Positions 23,578-34,567 of a stretch of 64,000 nt of DNA are shown one piece after another; position 1 is the stretch's first letter; the number at the start of each line of letters is the position of its first letter. The stretch lies in NCBI GenBank assembly GCA_037043235.1, contig JAWRVZ010000025.1, positions 860,001 through 924,000 on the forward strand, written 5' to 3'. The stretch comes from Rhodeus uyekii (Eukaryota > Chordata > Actinopteri > Cypriniformes > Acheilognathidae). Both the position numbers and the translations under genes were made by a program. The notes beneath the pieces are model-generated. The model was not told where the DNA came from. It saw only the letters and a list, made by a program, of their open reading frames with translations, and ran no database searches.

Positions 23578-24565
23578 TTCCTCATCCCTTGTGTGTATAT
23601 CAACTCTGTGTTCCCCTTCAATCTTTGTCCAACAATAATTATGTCTGAAGTTGTGTTGCCGCCCATTATAAATCTCATTGGACTATTCATAGAGTTTTGC
23701 ACGAGACATGCCCTTTTTTGTTTGTATATAAAGTGTTTTTTTTGAGTACTCATTATTAAAGACATTGAAGTTTTTCCTCATCTCTGTGCCTTCCTCTTAC
23801 TGACAATTAAAATCTTCAGACATTTTCTTTCTCTTTCTTTTTTAAATGAGAGAGGAAATTAAAAAACAAAAAATAGGTGAATAAATAACCTTAAATTTTA
23901 GACCTGTGGCTGATTATTGGCAGGCATCATTCTCTTACTCTATTACATGAATACTTTTTCTCTTTCATTCTTCGGCTGGGGTGGCTTCTTTTAATGGGTC
24001 TTTTAATTAGTTTGCATTTTAATCTATATCTCATTAAGCAGAAACTCCATTCCCTTCCACTGAAATAGGAGAGGCAAATTGTCTCTTTAAAAAAGTTCTT
24101 AAACCAGTGATATCAAAACTGCTCCTGGGAGCCACATGTATTTTTATTATGAGCTTTTGACAATTTTGCTACTTCGACTTTTCAATTGGTTTTGAATTAC
24201 AAAATAACAATAAGACTAACAATCTTTTGGACACCAGATTATATTGTAAATATATCCTCTGGATGGTAATTTAAGACCATGTTTAGGCAGGTTTCAGAAG
24301 TTCTGCGTCCTTCACCCACCATTTTCACAGACTTTACAGAAAATCCAAGACACACACACACACACACAGGTTTCCATGTGTTATGGGGACTTCACACAGA
24401 CAATGATTTTTATACTGAACAAACTGTATATTCTATCCCTAACCTTAGAGCTATATACTTATCAAAGAAAACTTTCTGAGATTTTCAAAAAATATCACTT
24501 AGTACAATTTATAAGCTGTTTCCTTGGATTTTGGATATTTGTTTGGGAATAGACATAAAACACAC

Positions 24566-24567
<2 letters not shown>
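23578..24567. other. Non-coding DNA, no gene seen
   Basis: 23820-24090 is AT-rich without recognisable repeats. No coding frame supported. Short CA run at 24352-24368. Confidence 0.5.
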
Positions 24568-24627
<60 letters not shown>

Positions 24628-24635
24628 AGAAAGAG
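24568..24635. repeat. (GA)n microsatellite
   Basis: About 52 bases of pure GA followed by GAAA-interrupted GA repeat. Frames on both strands here are repeat artefacts. Confidence 0.95.
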
Positions 24636-27024
24636 ACTGCAGTTATTGGTTTGTGATGAATGCTGCAAACTGTACATTCTTAAGTAATCCTATCACAGCA
24701 AAAGCCATTTACAGTTCATATTATGTAAATGACACAACATTACTGTAATATGACAATGTTTCCTTTTGCTTCCCTGCATGGTTGCATGATAAATTAAACT
24801 GAAGCTGTGTGTGTATTCCTTGGAGAAATATATACATGCATATAATCTATGAAAGCGGAAAAATGTGTCTCGAGCATATGTGTCAGTAAATGAGAGGCAT
24901 CATGGGAGATGTTGATGAATGTACTGACCCTAGGCTTGTGGGACTCAAGATACTACCATATAATTACTCCTGTGTCTCACTAATGCACAGAAATATGATA
25001 AAATAATTAAAGGTCAAAATGACCTCAAATGACCTCAAAAAGTGATGAGAGGGCAAAACAGAGAATGTTAGTGAAATGATATCCATGTATTTCAAAGAAT
25101 CAGTTGTTCCATAAAACGTGTCATTTGACTTTTGTCACACGTTTCACTTTTATCTTCCTTTCATGAGAGTTAACAGTCATTATGCATAGAGTCTCTTCCA
25201 TTGATTCAGGATTTAACCCTGCTAACATACAGTACTGTGTCATAACTTATGCATAACACGTCCTGTATATAGACGGGGTTATGGAGTTCTAGCACATACT
25301 GAACACTGAACATGAAGATTAATATTCAATCTGAGGAGGAAAAACTCGCTTTTTTTCTGTTGTCTCAGAGGAATGTTTTATGTGCTACTTGATTGAAACT
25401 TGTCATTCAGCAGGCAAGTCATACAAGGTGGTTTACAATAAACGTACAATACACTGACTGTAAAGTCCTTTGCATTCTGAAATCTTATTTCATTTAAAAA
25501 AGGAAATTTATGTCATTTTTTGCTAATCCTCATATTGCTTCAAACCTGTATGGCTCTCTTTCATATGTGGAACTAAAACAGGCAAACACATTGACTCTTT
25601 AACACCTCAAGAACTATGTTGGTGAAAAACAGAAGAGGAAATAGTTCACAGCATAGTACTGAACCTATGTTCAGAACATGTTATTTGACCTCATTGCTTG
25701 TTGACTTAAATAGTAGCCTACCAGTATTTCTACATGAGGATTCAACACACAACTTAAAGCAGCATTTGATGTTGGAAAAAATAATCTAATAAAGACTAAG
25801 TGCAGTATGCTAAACTCAGCCAAGAGTCAAAACGCTCTGCACTCATTTCAGCAAAACATAGCAATGGCAAGACCTCCCATACTCCTCCTGCCTCAAGGCT
25901 ACAGCTTAAAAATGTTCTTGATCCAATTAATAATGGATTAGCCAGAGCGAAGGAGTGTATCAGAGAGTGTTATCAGCCCTAATGTTCTGAGACAGGTGAG
26001 CCAGGTGTTACTTTCACAGACCAACTCACTGCATGTGTCCTTGAAAACCGTCATCAGGGTAAATATCCACAAAACACAAGCTCGTAAGATGGGCCTCTCC
26101 ATACTATTGAAGTGGTTTCATTGGCCCACCACTACAATATGGACTTTAAATTCAAACTTTAAATTCAACCTGTTTAAATTCAACCAATTCGACCTGTTGT
26201 CTACATTTAAGTGACAATAATATTAGCTCTGGAAAATCAAAAGGCCTTATTTTAAGTGTTTTGATGAAAGCGCTGCTATAAAAAAAAAATTGTAAAATGA
26301 AAAATCGCCATGTCATTTTATTCAATGACTTCTGCTGAACATGCATTTTTTAAAATGACCCCTACTTTGAAATAACTCACACTTCCTTGAAGGCACCAAA
26401 TGAAATTTGGAAATTTCATAGGAAATTGTATGATGGAAGACCACATCATACAACCAGGTTTACCACAAGAAACTGAAAGGAGACTAATGCTTCTGTTTTT
26501 GAGGCAGTTCATCTCTGAATGGGAATCAATTGGGACGAATAAATCACATGGAAGGGAGAGATGGGTCCAGCCGTGAACAGATAGAATGATTTAAAATCAC
26601 TCACCTGATCTGACTGATTCCACATGAGGCAATGCGTGAAGAGAGGGAGAGAAAGAGAAAGAGAATGAGATCAAAAGCACGTCACATACATATACCCAGC
26701 ATTATGCATATGTAATTTGTGTCCTGGAATCATCTCAAGAATCCTAAAACATTTTTACACAGTGATGACTGTTGGTAACCTCAGACAATCTGTGCATGAT
26801 AACGGTGACAACCCTTTTTTATGGAGTAATTTGTATCAGAGTGTGATTAACTTCCTGCTGTTGTCTGCTAAAAGGGTGTCCTCTTGCAAAACGATAAGAA
26901 AAGAGCATGAGAAGATACCATGATGAAATATAATAATAGGTTTCTGCTGTGACCCACAGTAGATATGATAGGCATCCTGGGGTGTGACACACACAAACAC
27001 ATAATCTTAGATTAAATCCTAGAA
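24636..27024. other. Non-coding DNA, no gene seen
   Basis: Unique-looking sequence; short frames (25800-25982, 25996-26214, 26717-26923 plus) lack recognisable features. TTCAA-rich run at 26150-26185. See the nuclear-receptor-like site at 25011-25035. Confidence 0.5.
25011..25035. promoter_or_regulatory. Possible nuclear-receptor response element cluster
   Basis: AGGTCAAAATGACCT (25011-25025) is a perfect inverted repeat of AGGTCA with a 3-base spacer, the estrogen-receptor consensus. A further TGACCT follows after four bases (25030-25035), making a direct repeat with 4-base spacing, the arrangement used by thyroid/LXR-type heterodimers. Whether it is bound is unknown. Confidence 0.35.
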
Positions 27025-27033
27025 TGTGTGTGT

Positions 27034-27065
<32 letters not shown>
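27025..27065. repeat. (TG)n microsatellite
   Basis: About 40 bases of TG with one TATG interruption. Minus-strand frames through it read Thr-His repeats and are artefacts. Confidence 0.95.
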
Positions 27066-29291
27066 TTTTTAAAGGGGTATGAGACAAAGCACCGATCCAC
27101 AATTGGCCGAGAGAGTCCCTTGAGCAATGAAACTCTAACCTTTTCATTATGGTGATATATGTGGCATGAGGCCCCGCTAGTGTTGTCACGGTAACATAGT
27201 GATGAACCCTGACAATGCCCCTGAGACCCCGCATGAGACTGCTGCAAGCCGGTCCCTGCCCAGCACATGACACACACTACATTATGTTATAAGCAGATTT
27301 AGAAAAAATAAAATAAAAATAGAATTTAGAAAAATAGAACCCCTGCAGACCCTGTATCAAGGTCAATAAGTCTCTGAAAGCTTATGACTTTTTTAATGGC
27401 AAGGTTAGTTAACATTTGTAAAGAATAATTCCTTACTTTGAATAATATATTTAAAAAATGTAAAAAAATAAATAAAAAATACTTTTTTACTTGATGGTTT
27501 GATGAAACATGACATTTAAGTGTCATGTAGATGATATAAAATTGAAACAAATATGACCACAAACTTTTTATGTTTTATTTTTCATATACCAAATATCAAA
27601 TACATAAAAATTTGCCTATATGTCTAATTATATATCTTATATAAAATACATATTTCTACTGTCCCACAACATGACTGAAGTGGTTTTAAAATATTTAGTC
27701 TTTCTACTGATGGGGCTTTCACAGTGGGTATGTTTGCAGTGGTTCGAGTCTGATCGCAATTGTTCCCGGTGCCCCCTGGAGAGTTGGTCTGGTTTCACAC
27801 TCAACTTGATTCCAAGATGCGTTTACATCTTAGGTTATCACAAAAATGCATTCCGCATGACAGCAAACAGAACATCATCCAAATGAACTGAACTCTAGCT
27901 CATTTTCAAGTCAACATCTTCATTTTCCTGATGATGGACACTTTAATTTGTAGAAATGGCCCATTTCAATTCAAAATTATACTTTGAGAGAAAATGCATT
28001 TGAGCTAGCATGAATACATACATAAATACCACACACACACACACACTTACATACACATACACAAAAGTAAAACTTTATCTGATCATCTAAATAGTTATTA
28101 AGGAATAAGAAACCTTTTTTCAATTTTACATGCTAACATAATATTCAATGTACAAGGTTTAAACAAAAGAGACATTTTCTTTTCAATATAACACAAATAA
28201 CAGCAATATACCAACAAAAAACGTGTGAGGACAGTACATACTTTGATTCAAAACTTAATAGTAGTGTGTGGCTTAATTTGGAATCTCATACAAACGTATT
28301 AACTTCAATATTTTTACCATATCTTTCTATTGCAGACATAGTAAAAGTACCATACAGTTCTGAATTCAGCGTGCGTGCGTGTGCGTGTGTGTGTGTGTCT
28401 GTGAATGCACAGAGGAGTATATCCTGAATTCAGACACAACACGAGATGCGGTTCCATCCCAGCAGCCTCCACTGCTCTTTCAGAAGCTGCTATCACAGTA
28501 CACATCAATCTCTCTGAGTGACATTTAATTCCCTTAGCCAGGAACATACTGAATGGAGGATCTTAGAGAACCGCATGCATGCACACTTGCACACACACTA
28601 AACTCAGTGATCTTTACAAACATGTTCAGTTTAAGATGGTAAGAGACAAACAATTATGTAGGTTTGTATATAAGTGTGTATGTATTTATTTGCATAGTCT
28701 GGCTCACATACGGATGAGATCAGTAGCATAGACATGATAAAGACAAAGACAAATTGCATGTCTCTGAGACAAAAGAAATTCATCAGATCTGTGTGTGTGT
28801 GTGTGTGTGTTGATCGGGGTCAACGGGTGATAGTACACAACATGTTTAATCTAGTTTAAACTATTAGCTAGATTAAATTATGCATTTTAATAGATACATT
28901 GGAAGTAATACTGTAAAAAAAAATGTTTAAGACAGTTGAAGACAATGTCCTGAAAAATGGTAGGTGAGCAGCAAATTAGTGTACAATAATGACTTCTGAA
29001 AGATTATGTGACACTGAAGACTGTAATGGCTGTTGAAAATTTTGCCATTGCTAAATACATTTAAACAATATTGACATACATTAATATTAACACAGAAAGC
29101 AGCTATTTAAATTGTAATAATATTTAACAATGCTACTGTTTTTACTGTACTTAAGCAAAATACTTATTTCCAAAACATAAAAAATTATATTGATTTATAG
29201 ATGTATACATCTATTAAAAAATATTAAATATATTTAACTAAACTGAAACTGTGGCACATTATATTATAATAATATATAATTTCATCAGGAC
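27066..29291. other. Non-coding DNA with minor CA/TG tracts
   Basis: No gene supported. Short tracts at 28030-28046 (CA), 28371-28400 (TGCG/TG) and 28790-28810 (TG). 27700-27895 is somewhat GC-richer and could be an old repeat, but I cannot place it. Confidence 0.5.
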
Positions 29292-29292
29292 T

Positions 29293-29358
<66 letters not shown>
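29292..29358. repeat. (TG)n microsatellite
   Basis: About 33 uninterrupted TG units. Confidence 0.97.
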
Positions 29359-29359
<1 letters not shown>

Positions 29360-30019
29360 TGTTGTGTACCGTATTTATTCTTATTTTTAACAATTAGCTA
29401 CACATGACATGTATTGAACACATACGTTGAAAGAAATAAAATAAAAAAAATACCAAAGACAGTTAAAGACCATGACCTGATTTCATTAGCCCATTACAAT
29501 GATCTGCCTTGGAATGTTTTTTTAACTGCAACATACAGAGAAGAATGCACAAGGGTTTTATGCATTTACTTATGTTCACTGATTTCTGTGATGTCTACAA
29601 TGGACTATAGTCATATCCTGATCATAATACTCACAATATTGCATTAATTATATGTCAGATTCAGGAAAAATCTAATGAAACCAAGCATACAGAAAGCTTA
29701 AGGTCTCAAGGGCCTCTCTCTAACTCATTTTTATGGGTTGCTTATCGCTACCCATTTTTAAACAACACTGACATAAACAAATTAGTGGCGTGCGGTAGTG
29801 ACTTTTAGCCTGGCGTTCCATCATTAGCCACGGCATCGTCTCCTGTGAAGAGCTTGACTTTGCGGCAGCAGCTTTAATAAGGTCACAGCGAAACGCTCAC
29901 ATGGACTGTTCCATCAGTTAAAGCGACTGAACCTCCTAGCAGCCATTATCCCTCCCGCTCCATCCACAGCTGCTCTGCATACACCCAGTACACAGTGATA
30001 ATACTGCAGAATACCAATC

Positions 30020-30082
<63 letters not shown>

Positions 30083-30459
30083 TGCTGTCAGGGTTAAGAG
30101 GCTGCTTTTACTAGCAGGTGGCCTAAGTCACATTTCTTTTCTGTTGTGCTTTATTTGCATATTTTCTTTGCAAAATATTTTGAAAACCCGCAGAGAATCA
30201 CTGTAGTTCGTTGACAGGCCCTGTCATACTGCAGAAGCCGGCAGCACAACTGTTGCTCTGCCGGTTTAATAAAAGCAAGAAGGAACTATGTTCTAAAACA
30301 CACTAGATTTCTTCTTCAAATCTCACCGAAGACATTGTGGATACTGTATGTCAGTAATAATTAAACATTGTAACAAAGAAAAACAGATAATCAAAATATT
30401 TTTTGCATATTTGTCAACAAATTAACCAAAGGCAGTTATAAAATGAAAGTAGTTATTAT
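29359..30459. other. Non-coding DNA
   Basis: Contains the GA microsatellite at 30024-30080. 29790-29990 is a more balanced-composition, repeat-free block. No gene supported. Confidence 0.5.
30024..30080. repeat. (GA)n microsatellite
   Basis: About 57 bases of GA repeat. Confidence 0.97.
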
Positions 30460-31033
30460 TAAAGGAAAACAAAATCTACCTCCCAACAAACCTACATGTC
30501 CCTGTGTAAAAAGGTTTTAAAACACTGTTTAAACATAACTGTGGTTGATCATACCCGAGTTCAATTTCTCTAGCCACACACAAGCCACACCTATTTTTTA
30601 TTAAGAAATCACTTAAATAGGACCTCCCTGACAAAGTGAAGTAGATCAAAAGATCATCAAAAGCTAGGCATCATGCCGAGATCCTAAGAAGTTCAGGAAC
30701 AAATGAGATAGAAAATAATTTAGATCTATCAGTCTTGAAAAAGCTATTATCCACAAATGGCGAACACATGGAACAGTGCTGAACCTTCCTGATTGGAGTG
30801 GTCAGCTAATTAAAATGGACAAATATTACAAAATAAAAAACATCATACCAACAGTGAAATATGGTGGTGGTAGTGTAATTTTCTGGGGCTTTTTTTGGTG
30901 CTTTATGCCCTGGAAGACTTGATGTGACAAATGGAAAGTGAATTCTGCTGTATCCCAAAAAATCCTGAAGGTGAATGTCCGGTCATCTGTTCATGACCTC
31001 AAGATGAAGCAAACTTTGGTTCTGCAGCAAGAC

Positions 31034-31274
31034 TGTAGCGGTGAGGTTGCGTTGTGCGATGCGGAGAAACCAGGAGATCAAGGAATACAACAAACACAGG
31101 TTTATTCCAGACACGGAAGGAACGGCATCCACACAAACATAAGCACGGATACAAAACACGGTCAACAATAACCGACAAGGACACGGTATTACATGAGGGC
31201 TTAAATACACACAGGAAACAAGAAATAAACGGAAACACCAAAGGAACATACATAGACACGGCATAACTATGACA
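31034..31274 (-). mobile_element. Solo LTR inserted in the Tc1 relic
   Basis: TGTAGCGGTGAGG...ATAACTATGACA, 241 bp, flanked by AAGAC (31029-31033) and AGGAC (31275-31279), a 5-bp target duplication with one change. Rejoining the flanks restores the Tc1 order CTGCAGCA(A/G)GAC-AATGATCC. On the minus strand it has a TATTTAAG TATA-like box (31207-31200) and, about 100 bases downstream, AATAAA (31106-31101). These are the landmarks of an LTR read leftward. Confidence 0.85.
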
Positions 31275-31318
31275 AGGACAATGATCCAAAACACACCAGC
31301 AAGTCCACCTCTGAATGA

Positions 31319-31606
31319 TTGAAGAAAAACAAAATGAAGACTTTGGAGTGGCCTAGTCAAAGTCCTGACCTGAATCCTATTGAGATGCTGTGGTGTGACT
31401 TTAAAAAGGCTCGAAAACCCTCCAAAGAGGATGAATTACAACAATTCTACAAAGATGAGTGGGCCAAAATTCCCCCACAGCACTGTAAAAGACCTATTGC
31501 AAATGTTTGTCTGCAGTTGTTGCTGCTAAGTGTTGCCCAACCAGTTATTAGGTTTAGGCACTTTGTCACAAAGGCCCATGTAAATTTGAATTTTGTTTTC
31601 CCTTGA
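31319..31606 (+). pseudogene. Tc1 transposase C-terminal fragment
   Basis: The plus-strand frame begins KKNKMKTLEWPSQSPDLNP, then IEMLWCDFKKA, the catalytic segment around the third acidic residue (Glu of PIE) of Tc1 DDE transposases. It continues ELQQFYKDEWAKIPPQHCKR. The Glu is intact here. The second catalytic Asp (QQD) is upstream, just before the nested LTR, so the gene is interrupted as well as internally deleted. Confidence 0.85.
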
Positions 31607-31773
31607 TGAAAACATCCTTAATTTAAAAACCGCATGTTGTGTTTACTTGTGTTATCTCTGACCTATATTTAACTTATATTTCTATTTATATTTGATGATC
31701 TGAAACATTTAAGTGCGACAAACATGCAAAAAAGAAATCAGGCAGAGGGAAAACTCTTTTTCACACTACTGTA

Positions 31774-32270
31774 TTCTACCACGCATAATTATTATTTATA
31801 ACACTGTTAAAACATCTTTTAAGACTAAAATGACTAATATACAAATTCCATTTATTTTTATTATATAGATACAAAGAAAACACATTTTGTTATTATGAAT
31901 ATAACAACAATCTTCATAACAACTTGCATCCCTTCCCTTACCAGTTCTATTCCTTACCCAGTTCCCTTACCTCCTAACAAGATATGGAGAAAATATATTA
32001 ACACATTACATTCTGAGTGATGGATAACGTGAGTGATGTGTTAGGCAATACGTTTTCCATTAAGGTAACAGTTTAAAAAGGATCCAAAATCTTAACAAAC
32101 AGTACCTTCAGACAGTATCTAATTTGTTTCAAATGTAGAGTAGATGTCAAGTCATTAAGCCAGACAGTGGGGCTTAACAATGGAAAAGTCTTTACTGTCA
32201 CTTCTGATCAATTTAATTCATCCTTGCGGAGTAAAAATATTAATTTCATTCACAAAAATCGCATGAGACA
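31774..32270. other. Non-coding DNA between two Tc1-like relics
   Basis: AT-rich sequence with no recognisable feature. Confidence 0.55.
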
Positions 32271-32980
32271 GGGATGGGACAATAAAACTGAAACATTGGT
32301 TAATATGGTGTCGGAGGTGTCTTGCCTATAAATGAGCATCCTGCTGGGCAAAACTCAATGATTTTATCTGTAAGAGCAGTGTATGAAGGTTGAATTAGCA
32401 ATTAAATTAATTGTTATAAAATATTACAATCCACACAGCATAGTGGGATACATGTAAGAGTTCAAAAGGTGACAAACTTTTGATGGGCGAAGCCCGAAAA
32501 AGGCTAGACAGCCTGGTTTGCCCAGAGTGAAGCATGAGGGTGGATCACTGGTAGTGTGGACATCAATATCATGGCATTCCCTAAACATTGCACCCTGAAG
32601 GGGGTGCTGTGCATCAGCATGACACTGCGCCAATAAACACAGCAAGACTTGTGACGGAATGGTTTGATCAACATGAAAGTGAAATTGAACATCTCCTATG
32701 GCCTGCACAATCACCAGATCTAAATATTTTTAAGCCGCTTTGGGGTGTTTTGGAAGAGCAAGGCAGAAAATCTTTTCCTCTGCCAGCATCACATAGTGAC
32801 CTGGCCACTGTTCTGGAAGAGGAATGTCTCAACATCCCACTGGACACTGTGAAGGACTTGTATATGTCATTCCCAAAATGAATAGATTCTGTACTGGATA
32901 CAAAACAAGGCCAGTAATACACCATACTAATAAATTATTGACGTCTGAAATCAGGTGTTTCAGTTTCATTGTCCAATCCC
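32271..32980 (+). mobile_element. Tc1/mariner-like deletion derivative (second subfamily)
   Basis: Ends are inverted: GGGATGGGACAATAAAACTG at 32271 and, reading in from the right, GGGATTGGACAATGAAACTG at 32980. About 0.7 kb remains, encoding only the C-terminal half of a transposase (32588-32881). Target TA duplications are not clear. It is different in sequence from the 30.5, 53.6 and 61.4 kb elements. Confidence 0.8.
32588..32881 (+). pseudogene. Tc1-like transposase C-terminal half, catalytic Glu lost
   Basis: Frame contains VHQHDTAPINTARLVTEWFD, then LLWPAQSPDLNIFKPLWGVL. HD is the second catalytic Asp of the DDE triad. The third acidic residue, normally Glu in PDLNPIE(x)LW, is Lys (AAG, 32732-32734). 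There are 36 residues between the Asp and this position, as in some Tc1-like subfamilies. The N-terminal DNA-binding half and first Asp are deleted, so it is inactive. Confidence 0.85.
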
Positions 32981-34068
32981 TTTGCGTGTGTGCGCACACG
33001 TATATATATATAAAAAAAACAGTGGCACCAAATTAATTTTTTATGTAATTTAATGTGGTTTCTTAACTCCCCAATGTTCAACATTCCAGAAGAAAGCTGT
33101 ATAAAATATAGATTTTTTAAAATTACTTCAATCAGTTGCTTGTGTATCTAAAAAGGATGGGTGATGATATTGCGTAAGAAATAATGGCATGAGGGCTTTA
33201 AGTGGTATTTTTGGAGCATCAGGAGTACGAATTGTGGTCATTTCAAATATTTGTGTTTTTGTAAACATGTGTGCATTTCTCCACGTAAGAGTGCATTGAG
33301 AAGCTTTATAAATTATAAATTATATTAGCACTTTCATTTGCATTCATCATTTAAAATACAACATTCAAAGAAAAATGTTAAGTGACAATTACAGAGCTCT
33401 GTATCTGCTTTACACAAAGATTACCACTGAGCTAGTCTCGCATAGCCATACCTTCAAACCCTGATTGTGGACTCAATCACAGCAAAGGATCACACAAGAG
33501 GACATATGACCAAAATGTAAATCAACCAATCACAGTTAGTTTTATTCCATGTCATGTGCAGGGGTGTGAAAATGTGGTTGATGTCCCTAAGATAACAGAC
33601 GAGTGTGCATCTAATAAATTATTCATTCAAGAACATTGTGCAAATTTACTAGAATGGTGAGGTGAACTTCACATAATTTCAAAAATCCAGCGTTTAGTTG
33701 ATCCTCATAAGCACTCATTGTCACAGTTGTAAAAATGATGAATTTCTTCTTCCATACAGGGGTCACATGTCACAAGGGGTCACATGTCTCCGTCACATCT
33801 TTGTCACATCAGATAATGACTTTGAATCTCCTGAAGTTTTTCCAATTTTGTGTGCCTTATGTATTAGACATTCAGCCAACAGTCCGACTGAGGATACCAT
33901 AGATACCACTGAGCCAGCTAACAAGATGCAATCCCAGAACTTTTGCTAGCATTCGTTTCTATTCTTTTTTTGTACTTTAAAAAAAAATATTTAAGACATT
34001 TTGAAATGTTCCTAGAAACTTTGCAAATAAAATTTGTATAACTTATTGGAAACATTATAAAAACATTC
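32981..34068. other. Non-coding DNA, no gene seen
   Basis: Starts with a short TATA run; otherwise AT-rich. Frame 33698-33949 has no recognisable domain. Confidence 0.5.
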
Positions 34069-34072
34069 TTAA

Positions 34073-34563
34073 GGGCCAGTCACACAGCAAAAACGCATGA
34101 ATAACGCACGAATTACGCACACATTTTCGTTTCTGCGAAAAAAAATTCTAACGCATGACTGTACATCAGTGTGCGTTATTCATGAGTCGGCGTGTGTAGT
34201 TTATCCGTCGAATATGCGTGACTATGCGCGGGACACGTGTTGGCCGTCAGTGCTTATGCGTCGGAACTGGTTCGAAACCGTGCATGTCCACGTCCGTCCA
34301 CTGACGCCCCACCTTCATATCACGCATGAACCGCGCACGTATCACGTTCATTCCACTGACAATGTGGATTCTGAACGTGGTTGTACGTGGAACGTTTGCG
34401 AAGCGTGCATGTTTGGAATCGCTCCGTCAGTGATTCATGCGTCGGGCGTGCGTCAAATGTTTGTGGAATACTTTGGTCAATTTCTCGACGCACAAGCACG
34501 CACAAACCCAATCTGTGCGTGATTTGTGAGTGATTTGTGCGTGATCGGCTGTGTGACTGGGCC
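34073..34563. mobile_element. CpG-rich MITE with TTAA target duplication
   Basis: Flanked by TTAA on both sides (34069-34072 and 34564-34567). Terminal inverted repeats GGGCCAGTCACACAGC and GCTGTGTGACTGGGCC differ at one position. The 491-bp interior is rich in TGCGTG/CACGCA/GCATGA motifs on both strands and has no transposase. TTAA suggests piggyBac-like mobilisation, but the terminus also resembles some fish PIF/Harbinger MITEs, so the superfamily is open. The frames 34097-34522 (plus) and 34320-34610 (minus) are by-products. Confidence 0.85.
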
Positions 34564-34567
34564 TTAA

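Larger units (their letters stand above)
30460..31771 (+). mobile_element. Degenerate Tc1-like transposon with nested LTR
   Basis: Plus-strand relic of the same Tc1 subfamily as 53577 and 61381. Transposase N-terminal region near 30672-30780 (CCGAGATCCTAAGAAGTTCA, GATCTATCAGTCTTG, TTATCCACAAATGG); middle deleted; then ACCAACAGTGAAATATGG through CTGCAGCAAGAC, and the C-terminal part resuming at AATGATCCAAAACACACC. The right terminal repeat ends TTTTTCACACTACTG at 31771 before TA. The left terminal repeat is truncated. A 241-bp solo LTR is inserted at 31034. Confidence 0.85.

Noticed and set aside
26819..27277. 152-codon minus-strand frame
   Set aside because: Kept open by a TG microsatellite (Thr-His repeats). 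The remaining residues show no domain.
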